From Gnetum montanum (taxonomy: Eukaryota > Streptophyta > Gnetopsida > Gnetales > Gnetaceae): DNA of 64,000 bases. The notes under the pieces were generated by a model that ran no database searches, was not told the origin of the DNA, and saw only the letters and a program-made list of their open reading frames with translations. Of the stretch, positions 1 to 9,899 are shown one piece after another. The stretch covers positions 23,390 through 87,389 of the forward strand of contig MNCI01022668.1 in assembly GCA_015680685.1 (NCBI GenBank). The letters are read 5' to 3'. Positions within the stretch are counted from its first letter, which is position 1; each line of letters begins with the position of its first letter. The position numbers were made by a program, and so were the translations under genes.

Positions 1-2
1 CT

Positions 3-113
3 TTCCTGGTAGCTGATGTATATGGCAATGGCGCATTCAAGCTAGCAGATATCAACGGCGACGAGTTACCGAATCCTGTAAATCATATATATCTGAAGCG
101 GTACTACATCTAA
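3..113 (+). CDS. Element T: C-terminal end of gypsy pol (partial)
   Basis: An open frame runs from the window edge to a TAA at 111-113. Its last 36 codons end with the pattern G-x-F-K-L-A-D-I-N-G-D-E-L-P-x-P, then L-K-R-Y-Y. This closely follows the usual last residues of Tat-lineage Ty3/gypsy polyproteins (GAYKL..DG..LPR.WN...L.RYY), the tail of the integrase region. The gene enters from outside the window, so start and catalytic domains cannot be seen. What follows (tandem-repeat 3' UTR, PPT, long LTR) is what a Tat element has after pol. The tail has no stop and few apparent changes, so T looks younger than its neighbours. Confidence 0.75.
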   Translation, partial: FLVADVYGNGAFKLADINGDELPNPVNHIYLKRYYI

Positions 114-151
114 GTACATATCTAGTGTTAATATCAGGTATGGAAACACTC

Positions 152-635
152 GTCCGCTATGACGCTAAACTGTCAACAATCGTTAGCTACGATGTAAAAC
201 TGGCATTTCCTTCACGTGTTCGCCACGACGCTAAACTGGCAATGATCGCCTGGCACGACGTAAAACTAGCAAGTTGCAACCATCTGCTACGACGTAAAAC
301 TAGCAGTGTTGTACAGGTCTGCCAAGACGAAAAACTAGCAGTTTCTGCACGCATCCGCCACGACGCTAAAATGGCGTCGACTGCCTGCTAGGACATAAAA
401 CTGGCACAGGTAAGTAGCCGTTTGCTGAGACGTGAAACCAGCACAGATTTGTCCCTGGGCCATGACATGAAACTGGCATCCACAGCATGGTTTGCTGAGA
501 CCATAAATCAGCCCTACCACCGTCCGCTACGACGTAAAACTAGCATTTTTCGGTCCACCCAGACTTTAAATTGGGACCATGGTCTGCTGAGACCTAAAAC
601 CAACAACGACAGTCTACCAGGACTTAAAATTGGGA
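152..635 (+). repeat. Tandem repeat array in the 3' UTR of element T
   Basis: About 15 diverged copies of a 24-base core, consensus near GTCCGCYACGACGTAAAACT followed by GGCA, recur every 30-40 bases with a variable linker of about 10 bases. Clear copies begin near 182, 219, 248, 281, 317, 352, 381, 419, 488, 521 and 582; the last few are the most diverged. The array starts 40 bases after the pol stop. Tat-lineage elements are known for a hypervariable, often tandemly repeated 3' UTR at this position. The frames of 88 and 195 codons across it arise from the repeats and are not genes. Confidence 0.8.
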
Positions 636-1823
636 CTTACAGGCTACCATCATGCAAATCAAGCGAGCGTAATCGTCTCTGTGCGGCCGCAAAACAAATG
701 GGGTGGGGTACTGGAAAAGTCCTAGCGTCGCTACCTCACCGGCATCCTGCTGATTCCTCGGACGTGCTGAAAGGCATACTAGTGACCCCTTGGAGATGCC
801 GTCATTGCCCTCGCTGCAGCAGTGGCACCTTTGAGAGTTTAATTTCGCCGACTGGAGCCCCAAAGCAGTTCTCATCAAAAACAACCTTGGGGATCTCCGC
901 TCATCATCGCTATCAGGCTCTAACTTCACAGATTCACCTAGCTCGTTCTTTGTGTAACCAGTCAGGTGCGATGAGTCTGGTAATCTTTGACAGTGATATG
1001 CTGGGCTGAGCGTCAATGGTGAAGACCCTGGCCTCGTACTACAGTTCTTCCTTCATGGCCCGCTTACTCTGTCTTGCTCCAAACGGTACTTGTTTCAACA
1101 ACCTCTCCGGTGATTCAACCGAGCAATGGTGTCCTCTATTTGCTTCTTTGGTTGCAGGTTACTTGCTACGAGGATGTCGTTCAAAGGTGCATTCATCTGA
1201 GTGGTGAGGTACAGAAAGCGCTTTGAGATGGCCGCTTAGGTTAGCCTGTCCACTCAGGAGTGCATCCCTGTTTTCCCCATATTCCTACTCCTAGTTCTTA
1301 CTTCTCTACATCTGCACCATCTGCTTCCCTTATGCAAAACGTACATATGCAGCACACGCTTTCCGCATTTGCTTTACAACCAAGTCCATGCATCGGCGTA
1401 ACGCAACTCGCCTAGTGGACGCAAAAAAAATGGGGGTCGGCAAAATGGATGAAACACAACACATCCAGGCCACGTAGACGCAACACAATTCATTTAAGCA
1501 ACCTCCTTCATCTACAAAATGATGGCACAACTCCATGCAAACACAGTCACAGGAGAAGGCCTAAGGGCTTATGCGTGAAAAAGAACTATATTCACTCATT
1601 TGGGTCTTCCCCGAACCTCATTTGCGTCTTCCCCGAACCTTTTTTCCTCTTACCACTGTAAAAATTCCTCCCATACCCTTCTATCCTTTGTTTCCCTCAT
1701 TTCTGCACTTCTCCGTTGATAGGGCGACACTTGAGTAACCATTGATGAATGTTGTTGGTACTTTTACCGATTTGGTGTTTCGTATTCTTTGTCGACGTCT
1801 TTCGGGCAAGCCCTCTAACCATC
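636..1823. other. Element T: 3' untranslated region between the repeats and the PPT
   Basis: No conserved protein is visible on the plus strand. A minus-strand frame of 130 codons (1016 to 624) crosses the start of this stretch. Some Tat elements carry an antisense ORF here, but this one shows no motif I know and overlaps the repeat array, so it is not called as a gene. Short TAACGC and ACGCAAC words around 1395-1485 resemble sub-repeats of the following LTR. Confidence 0.4.
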
Positions 1824-1839
1824 AACAAAGAGGGGCCAT
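1824..1839 (+). promoter_or_regulatory. Element T: polypurine tract
   Basis: AACAAAGAGGGGCCAT immediately precedes the TG that opens the long repeat at 1840. A purine run at this place primes plus-strand DNA synthesis in LTR retrotransposons. Confidence 0.6.
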
Positions 1840-3425
1840 TGAAACACCGTAGAAATTGTGAATCGGCCTCAGGCGAAGATTCGCGATTCGGGCGGAAGTT
1901 TGCGATGGCAATCTAGAAGATAGAATAAAGCAAAGAGGCGCATAGCATCCAGTCTCCGAGTTTCTCACAGATTTTTAACCTTACTTTGTTTTCTCTCTTT
2001 ACGCTACATTACGCAACATAGCGTGGTGTCGCTCAGCGTAATTCAATTTAGCGTAGCCCGATATCAGAAAGCAACTAACTTCGGCAGTTTTGACGAGGTT
2101 TAAAGTTTAAAACTTATCGCATATTCGGCTAAGTCTTTTGCTCAGGGTCGAGTTTACGCTCCGTTACGCAGAGCAGCGTAACGAGCTTCAAAGAAGACAA
2201 AGTCAGAGTATAAGGAAGAACTGTAGGCTGATTTCTTTTCTTTGCAAATTGGTCGCTTTACGCTTATTACGCTACGCAGCGTGGACAAGTGTAATTAGTT
2301 GTAAAGTTGACCATTTTTGTGCTCTATCACACTTTGCGGTGTAAATAAGCGTTAAACAGCTGGCATCAACTACTCCCATGCTCTATTACGCTCTGCCACG
2401 CGACGCAGCGTAAACAAGTGTAATGCAGCGTAAATCCGGTTAATGCAGCATAAATCCGGTTAAAGCAGTTACACATCTGCTATCCACACGCGCAATATGC
2501 TGATGAGCGTATTGTGCGTAATCGTGAAGCAGCTTTGGCAAAAATGTTGATAGCGTATGTTGCCCCTTCTCCCGGAAATGTGACGCGACATGGCCAGTTT
2601 CAACATAAAGCTTACCAAGTCAACAGTATGTTGAAAGTTTGGGACACGTGTCATCAGGGCCAGGCTTTCTCCATATGTTGTCGAACTTATAAATACTCCA
2701 GTTGGCGAAGAAACAAGGACCCCCCGACATCTGCAACTTTTGGCAGCATCACCTTTTAGCAGAGACAGATGACATTTTGCTTGAGCATTGGTAGCAAGAG
2801 CGATCAGTCCTTTGGCGAAAACATAACTCTCTCCATTGGCGATCATTGGCAGCTTTGAGCAAAGACTACCCAAGGCAAAAGGAGCAAATCAGAGATCGAA
2901 AGATCATCTAGTGCGGTTTGCAAGTTTTATTGATTAGAAATAGTTGATCAATAGACGTCAGAGCTTGACCTTCGTTGCATCCCATCTCTGGCTTACGAGG
3001 TAGATCGAACTCCATTCTGTACTCCTTGTTGAATAGTTTTCTTGTCATTTTGTGTATGCTTCGCACAAGATAAGTGGGGCTTTTCCATTGGAAATTTGTA
3101 TGCAATATACCTAGTTTTCGGGTCAAAGTACAGATCTGGGAATTGCACATTTTCCTTAAATTCAATCCTTCTTGTCGTGTTGACGTTGTTGTTATCTACA
3201 TTGTTTTCTTCTCCTTTGGCGATTCACCGAATCAGATTATTCCATGGAATATCTACAATATTCATCGATTTACTGATTGAGTAAGTCCCTGTCTGATCGA
3301 CAAGACCGTTCAGGGCACCGTGGATTCGTTTCCTCCAGCACGGCCCTCACACGGATCCGTGGTTAAGACTGTGTACACGGATTTTTGTTTGGTATTTCCA
3401 GCTATCGACATTTTCTGTCGTTACA
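1840..3425 (+). repeat. Element T: 3' LTR (about 1.59 kb)
   Basis: It starts TGAAACACC after the PPT and ends GTCGTTACA where copia LTR sequence resumes, so the right edge is supported by the host sequence. A TATAAATA box lies at 2688-2695. Upstream, in U3, four diverged sub-repeats rich in TTACGC and its complement GCGTAA begin near 1999, 2153, 2260 and 2384. The other LTR of T is outside the window. Short frames at 2138-2344 and 2469-2873 lie within the LTR and have no known similarity. Confidence 0.65.
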
Positions 3426-3675
3426 CTTTCTCCTGCCAATTTGCCTTCTTGGTAGTCCTTGGAGCATCTTTATTTCACTAGTAAACTTCATTTTCTTCCA
3501 TGCTCTCATCTTGTCCATGTAGTCTTCATTTCATCATCTTGTCGTAGATCTCATTTCCTTGAGTTCTTAGATCTCATTGTGGAATTCTTGTTTATGTCTT
3601 GCAAAATCATTGTCCACCACAAACTTTCTATTTGCTCCATTTTCCTTAAGGTTCTGACATACCAAAAGGTCAACA
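3426..3675 (-). repeat. Element K: truncated 3' LTR
   Basis: This matches 7841-8090 with scattered substitutions. The remaining two thirds of this LTR are missing from its left side, where the LTR of element T abuts directly. Confidence 0.7.
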
Positions 3676-3695
3676 ATCTTTCCTTTTTTGGTGAT
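3676..3695 (-). promoter_or_regulatory. Element K: polypurine tract
   Basis: On the minus strand CACCAAAAAAGGAAAGAT lies directly before the TGTTGACC start of the LTR, the expected place and composition for a copia PPT. Confidence 0.55.
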
Positions 3696-5334
3696 GCCCA
3701 AAACTTAAGAAAATGAGTTAGTAAATCCCAAAATCGATTGAGCTAAGGATGATGAGAGATGAAAGATTATGCAAAAATGCATCTGTAATACAACACAAAA
3801 ATTCATTAATCATTAGGAAACCTATGAATTTTGAATAAGGGTATTTATGATTAAGAGCTAAGCAACAAATATTGAATATCTTGTCTTTAAACTAGAAAGA
3901 TAAACATTAATACCACCATAAGGTTAGAATTTTTCAAATATATCCATAAGGTCATAATTATCGTTCAATACTCATGTTTCTCATGACACATAGATCACAA
4001 TCATATCACAAGTCACCACATTATATCACAAGTACATATCACATCAAGATCACATTGCGAAGGCATACAATTCTTCCCCTTTTTGGACATCATTAAAAAG
4101 TGACTTGGACCTTAGAACAAGCAAAAATATTGAAAATAAGATAGATCAAAATATTATTAAGGATAACATCAAGATATATTATACATTCTTCATCTAAGTA
4201 AAACCTCATTAAATACAGTCTTCATCTCATTTTCATAATCAGAGAACGAACATAGTAAATTCATGTGAAGAAAATAAGTACATACACATCCAACCTTGAA
4301 GAAATAAATCAAATTCCAAAACTAGATCAAAATAAAGAAATTTCTAATTAAGATGTTCACATTAACTACATATATCTTAAGGGAGCTTAAAATATCTTAT
4401 CAATTCATTTTCAAATTACCTAAGAGATTTTGTAATAGAAAAGAAATGTGAGTACTTTTTCTTGCTTTAGTAGGCTTGAGATCTTCTAGATAAGAACTGT
4501 TTAGGTAATATCAATAACAAGGGACTTAAGTACTCAAAAGACTATATTCTTAGTATATAAATGATGTGGCACTAGCATAGAGATATATTCAAATGAATTC
4601 CAGATCTTGGACACTTGATGATTGCTTTTAGGTAAAAGAACTTTAAAAATTGAATTAAAATTAACTTGCTCTTTTACCTTCAAGTTTGTACCAAATAAAT
4701 ATACCTTTTGTTGCCTGCCTAAGTATTATGTCTTGGAGAAGGTCTTCATAATCTCCCCATATATTGATGCTTTCATATAATTCATGAGATACAAGCTTCC
4801 CCTACATATGTGCTTATCTTTTCTTTAATACTTTTAAGACGTGTAGCTAGTTTATCAAATTCTACTTATTCAAGAATATTAAATAATCCAACAAAGTTTC
4901 TAAAAGGAAAAAACATTAGAGAAAATTTTTAGGCACAAAACGTAGCAAGTCTTGCTTGATCATCCAATCATGCCTCACTTTGCCATTTTTCTACAATACT
5001 TACACCAATTTCTCATGTTAGGAGTATTTATGATAGAATAAATTTTAATGTAGATGCAATGCCTTTTTCTTGTTTCTCAAATACAGAGTTTTTTTAAGGA
5101 AAAATTTTTTAAGGATATGTAAACAATTAAATAGTTCATGTGATAACATGAGAGATAGCCATACTATCATGATCTTTCTTTGAGATCCTTTTTCTATAAT
5201 ATCATGAATTACGATATGTTTTCTTTGATGATTAAAAAAATTCATATAGTATATGTATAACAAAATTTTTAAAAAAATTCAAAAACTAGCCTATATTCAA
5301 TCTAGCAAATAAGGAAATAGAGATTGACCATGAC
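3696..5334 (-). other. Element K: AT-rich internal region without recognisable pol
   Basis: This 1.6 kb stretch lies between gag and the PPT, where copia pol would be. Neither strand shows integrase, YVDD-type RT or RNase H motifs. The longest minus frame (5263-5045, 72 codons) is unrecognised. A full copia pol needs over 3 kb, so it was deleted or never present. Confidence 0.5.
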
Positions 5335-7101
5335 TTACCTTACTTGCTTATTCATATGAGAATGACTAATTGAGTTTGAGATGAGACCCTCTATCATAGA
5401 GTACCTCCTTATCATTGGCTTTTCATTCAATAGCTCCTTTGGCAATGTCTCCAACCCTATATGGCATTTCTTCTTGTTCATAAAAGAATATATAGTCTTT
5501 GATAGTTTCATCCCATCTTTTAGAAGTTTCTCCAACTTTAACCTCATTCTCTTTCCAAGTTGTTACATCTTGCAAGAAACACTCACTAGATTCCTTTTGA
5601 CAAGACCATGTATCAACGTTATTTTGTTCAATGTGAGGATAATAATCTTGTTTATGAGCATGCTTTTTACAATAGTATGAAGTGTTTCTTTCATGAAAGT
5701 AATTACCAAACTTGATTATTCTTGAACTAGTACAAGTATCCTTTTATGAGGTTTCTTCCAAGCTTTCACTTTTAAGCTAATCTTTTTATTTTCACTAATC
5801 CCTTCTTCTTGAGTATCCCTGCATTTCACTTTATCTAATGGGGTTAGTAGTTGAATATTAGTTTTTATGTCTAAGATTTTCCTTTTTAATTTGGAAGATA
5901 AGGTATAGACTTTAGAAAATTTTTTATGCATATTTTTCTTTACCTTCTTGAGTAGATAATGTAAGATAAGAATTTCTTCACGTAATTCACTATACCTTTC
6001 ATCATGCTTACCTCTTACTTCATCATAAATTTCTAATGAATTTTCATTTGTAAGAGCCATACATATAAGCTAAGAGTCTTTCGTAGTGTCATCAACCTCT
6101 TCTTCATTTTGCTCACCATCATCCTAGTTTGTGTAGAAGTTAGTATTCTTTGTATTTGCTTCAGACTTATCTTTTCATTGTAGCCTACCAATGCTAGAAC
6201 ATTCGGAGGCCACATGGCCTCTTCCATCACATATCCAACATTTTATTGAAAATGCATCTAAATTTGAATTTAAAAAATTCTTATGTTTGTCTTTACCTTT
6301 GGTGTTGGATTGATTAGGCCCTGGTTGATTGAAGCTTCTTCCTTTTCTTGCTAGAAGCCTTTGAAACTCTTCTTTATAGAAGAGCTATTTCTGCCTCACT
6401 ATTCATTTCTTGTTCAACTAGTTCCTTATCTTTTAAAGCTAATTTCAGGGTGATACGCTTTTCCTTTATCGCTCCTTCGCTTATGAGATTCATTTCATAA
6501 GTAATAAGACACTTTGGAGCTCTTTAAATTTTAGGACTAAAAAATCTCTAATTTCTTCCATAGCTATAACCTTAGGTCCAAGTTCAAATTGTAGTGTTCT
6601 AATCATTTTTATAATTACATCACTTTTAGGCAAGTCCTTTCCTATACTCTTAATTGCTATAGCTAGATCATTTTGCCTAGAAAAATAATCTTTAATCTTT
6701 TCACCTTCCTTCATCTTAAGTTTGTCATATTCACTTTGCAAAACCAAAAGTTTTGATTGTTTGACAATGGATGTGCCTTCATAGGTAGCCTCTAAGGTTT
6801 TCCAAATTTCCTTAGTAGTCTTACATCTAGGTATTCTATTAAATTCAAACTTATTTAATGCATAATATAAACAATGTTTTTCTTTAGAATCATGCATAAA
6901 CTTATCTCTTTCTTGAAGTGTCCATTTGTTCTATGGCTTAAGAGCTTTTGATGCGTTGTTGATAGGTAGTGTGTAGCCTTGAAGGATTGACTCCTATACC
7001 TCAAATTCCATGGACTTGAAAAAGCCTTGCATCCTTGCCTTCTAATATGCAAAACCAAACTTGTGGAACATTAGTGGCTTTGTGTAGGATTTCCCCTCCA
7101 T
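5335..7101 (-). pseudogene. Element K: copia Gag (UBN2-type domain, zinc knuckle, coiled coil)
   Basis: The likely start is the ATG at 7101, opening MEGKSYTKP, some 40 bases inside the primer site. The N-terminal third matches copia Gag: F-A-Y-(W)-K-A-R-M, W-T-L-Q-E-R-D-K, then K-E-I-W-K-T-L-E-x-x-Y-E-G-T and S-K-L-L-V-L-Q-S-E-Y-D. A CX2CX4HX4C zinc knuckle (CWICDGRGHVASEC) lies at 6199-6240. Downstream, 6060-5716 and 5547-5335 encode Lys/Leu/Glu-rich, coiled-coil-like sequence. Gag forms the particle and binds RNA. Frameshifts and stops break it. At least three stops replace expected tryptophans (FAY*KAR, FEV*ES, KP*NKW), as TGG to TAG changes. No pol follows. Confidence 0.75.
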
Positions 7102-7142
7102 AGTTCACTCTCAAAAGTTGCAACATGAACTTAGGAGTATCA

Positions 7143-7155
7143 GGCTCCGATACCA
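7143..7155 (-). promoter_or_regulatory. Element K: primer binding site (tRNA-Met type)
   Basis: The minus strand reads TGGTATCGGAGCC two bases after the LTR end. It differs by one base from TGGTATCAGAGC, the initiator tRNA-Met primer site of plant copia elements. It fixes the inner edge of the LTR and the element's orientation. Confidence 0.8.
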
Positions 7156-7157
7156 CT

Positions 7158-8090
7158 TGAGGATTGAGAACTTAGAAAGTGGGTTGAATAAGTTCCCCAA
7201 TTAAAAATTACACTAGCCACACAAACACACCAAATTTTACATGGTTCCCCAACTTCAGTACATCCATACATGGATGGTAGATTCCTTGCACACCTACAAA
7301 CTTTGTTTCTTCAAAAATTGTGGTTTGAAGGACACCACATCCTATACAAGCTCTGAGCTCCACTCCGAAGTGTTTTATTGTTGCGAAACCACTCAACCTC
7401 ATAAGGTTTCAACAAGCTCAGAATGTAATTTCAATGATCCCACAACATTTACAAAATTAAGCTCTACTTCGGAGTTTTTTGATACTACAAAACCACTTAG
7501 TCCCACAAGATTCCAACAAGTACAATATGGATGCCTTCTTGCAAGAAGCACATTAACCCCATAGGGCTACAAGAAAGAAAGAAAAGAACAAGGAAGAAAT
7601 GTAACTAAGTTTATAGGTCCTTGTACTTGAAGCTTAGCACAAATTACATTCAAGAAAATGATGTTACAATGAGTTTGGATGTGCAATGGCTACCAAATGG
7701 CTAGTGTAGATGTCTACTTCAAAGTTGGGATGTCTATATGAGTTTGGCCTCAATTCATGAGAGACATCTATTTGGTAGGTGGGATGTCTACTATTGGACA
7801 TAGAGACGTCTCCTCAACTTTTGAGCTTGGACTTCTAAGGCTTTCTCTTATCAATTTGCCTTATTAGTAGTCCTTGGAGCATCTTTATTTGACTAGTAGA
7901 CTTCATTTTCATTCATGCTCTCATCTTGCCCATGTAGTCTTCATTTCGTCATCTTGCTGTAGATCTCATTTCCTTGAGTTCTCAGATCTCATTCTAGAAT
8001 TCTTGTTTATGTCATGCAAAATCATTATCCACCACAAAAATTCTATTTTCTCCATTTTCTTTAAGGTTTTAACATACCAAAAGGTCAACA
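7158..8090 (-). repeat. Element K: 5' LTR (933 bp)
   Basis: Read on the minus strand it runs from TGTTGACC (8090) to CAATCCTCA (7158). It is flanked inside by the primer site, and its outer 250 bp are repeated at 3426-3675. Plus-strand frames at 7241-7564 and 7874-8107 are shadows within the LTR. Confidence 0.75.
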
Positions 8091-8718
8091 TATTTTTTCA
8101 TAGTTAAGTTTTTTTCCATGCAAAGAAAATTATTATTTATTTATTTAGTCCTTTTTTTTTTTAATATTTTAACCTCAATTATTCATTAGTATTTACATTC
8201 TTTTATCCGTGCAAGGAAAAGAAAGAAAATATCTATGTGATTATGTATGTTTCTTTGCTTTTCCTAAAATGAACCCACATTAATTATGATTAGAAGTCCT
8301 TTGGCCTTGAGGATAAGCATTTCACCTAAATTCATATTTAGTAATTAGGTAGATGATGTTGCATTTGATTAATGTAAAATGTGTAAAGCATGTAGTATTT
8401 ATAGGGATCATTAACAAATCATTTAATAATGATATATTCATCCCCATAGCTTGAATGAATAGGTTGCATTATTTATTTATTTTGCATACACTTGAGATGT
8501 GGAGATGAGTATCACTATCCAACCCTACCCATACATGTGCTTACTTCAACTTAATATTTGGAGTCACTAGATCCAAGGGAGTTGAATTGCACAACACTCA
8601 AAAGTTTTCAATGATGTAAGTGTCATTTGTAAGTATGTACCCATCTTACATACGATCCTTGATCAACCTATCTAGGAGGTATACCAAGGAGTAATCCAAA
8701 AATGATGGTTAAGCCAAA
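8091..8718. other. Unassigned AT-rich DNA between K and H1
   Basis: No ORF over 60 codons and no repeat boundary is visible. It is the left flank of H1, so before that insertion it was continuous with 47997 onward. Confidence 0.5.
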
Positions 8719-8723
8719 CTTTG
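8719..8723. repeat. H1 target site duplication, left copy (CTTTG)
   Basis: It directly abuts the TGATGAG edge of the H1 3' LTR. The partner CCTTG directly follows the far LTR edge at 47992-47996, with one transition. Confidence 0.55.
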
Positions 8724-9616
8724 TGATGAGTGGTGGGTAGTACCTATGCCCAACCATAGGAATCATAAGTGTTTACTAGTGATTTGGTTGAATTTTTTAT
8801 ACTTAGTTACATAAGTGGTCAATATTCCTAAATAGTGAATTATGTTGCTACAAGATTGTTGTCTTCCCAATCCACACTTGTATTTTCACTATGTGTATGG
8901 TTAAGTGGGATTAAGGCATAAGATGTTTATCTTTATCTTTATTTTACTATTTTTCTCCTAATGGCTAGATGATTGAGTAAAGGTTTAATAATTAATTAAC
9001 TAACTAATTAACTAGTTCATTAACTATCCTAATGTAGAGTATTCATTCCCACTTGTTGTACACATCCTGAACTAGTATTAACATTGCTGCATTATCAAGT
9101 GGCTACTATTGGGCATATCAAGCATCCAATGCTAGGATTACCAAGTGTTAATACAGTATGCTTGAAGTGGTTGTACTCATGTGTTTATGATTAATCAAAT
9201 TAATTACTTAAGAACTTAAATGTAAACTGCATAGAAAGTAAAATGTTGAAAAGTAAAAGTAAATTAGTTTAAGTGCTGCAATGGATGTAGGAAATCTTGA
9301 TTTTATTATTCATCATGCTAATGTGTCTAGGCACATGAGAACTTGAATAAAATTCTATACAATCTTATATATCCATATTGCAAGCACTCAGAGGAAAATA
9401 TTCTAACTCTTGAGGAAAGAAACTGCAAGAATTCAGTTAACTCTACAATTGAAAGCTATCATAAATGCAAGGGGTAAGTGCATTTATATAGGCACTAACT
9501 ACAACAAGATTGACATACCTACATTAATGCATCCTAGCATGCATTGATGAGGATAAGTCAATGGGGTTGCATCAATAGGCATGCGTTGATGCAACCTATC
9601 TTATGATAATTCATCA
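8724..9616 (-). repeat. H1 3' LTR (893 bp)
   Basis: Plus-strand edges are TGATGAGTGGTGGGTAG and GATAATTCATCA. The terminal CCCAACCAT word is shared with all Athila-like LTRs here. A TATATAAATGC promoter word (minus strand, near 9485) is followed upstream by GCATTGATGCAACC-type inverted words in U3 (9500-9600). It matches the split 5' LTR throughout with many substitutions, so H1 is old. Confidence 0.8.
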
Positions 9617-9630
9617 TCCTCCCATGATTG
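9617..9630 (-). promoter_or_regulatory. H1 polypurine tract
   Basis: CAATCATGGGAGGA on the minus strand abuts the LTR start. Related elements in the window have CAGTCATGGGGGTA at the same point. Confidence 0.65.
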
Positions 9631-9899
9631 TATGAAAACTTGTCCTTGAGTGAATAAAATTAAATCGAGTTTCTTACAAAATGTTGGGAAATTATGGAAT
9701 TTACTGATAGGAAAATAAACTAGTTGACTCTAACTAACTTTGAGTGTGATATTGTACAACATTATAAACATGAGTGTCCATTAAAACAAATTTAGACACT
9801 TAAACAAATTTTTAGTAAGTGCCTCTAGGATAGCTAAAGATGTGATGAATTCTCCTATAGGTGAAGGATCCTATGGCTTCCATGATCATCCTATCTTGG

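Larger units (their letters stand above)
3426..8090 (-). mobile_element. Element K: Ty1/copia-type element with gag but no visible pol
   Basis: The two LTR edges share a repeat: 3426-3675 matches 7841-8090 closely. Both end CCAAAAGGTCAACA, which read on the minus strand gives the TG start of the LTR. The 5' LTR (right) is followed by a tRNA-Met type primer site, then gag, and the 3' LTR (left) is preceded by a purine run. The internal region is only about 3.5 kb. Gag takes the first 1.8 kb and the rest shows no protease, integrase, RT or RNase H motif. Element T has cut off most of the 3' LTR. Confidence 0.75.

Noticed and set aside
422-1009. 195-codon plus-strand frame
   Set aside because: Its first third is a translation of the tandem repeat and the rest has no known similarity; it lies in the 3' UTR of T.
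624-1016. 130-codon antisense frame in element T
   Set aside because: Some Tat elements have an antisense ORF here, but this frame overlaps the tandem repeats and shows no motif, so it is not called as a gene.
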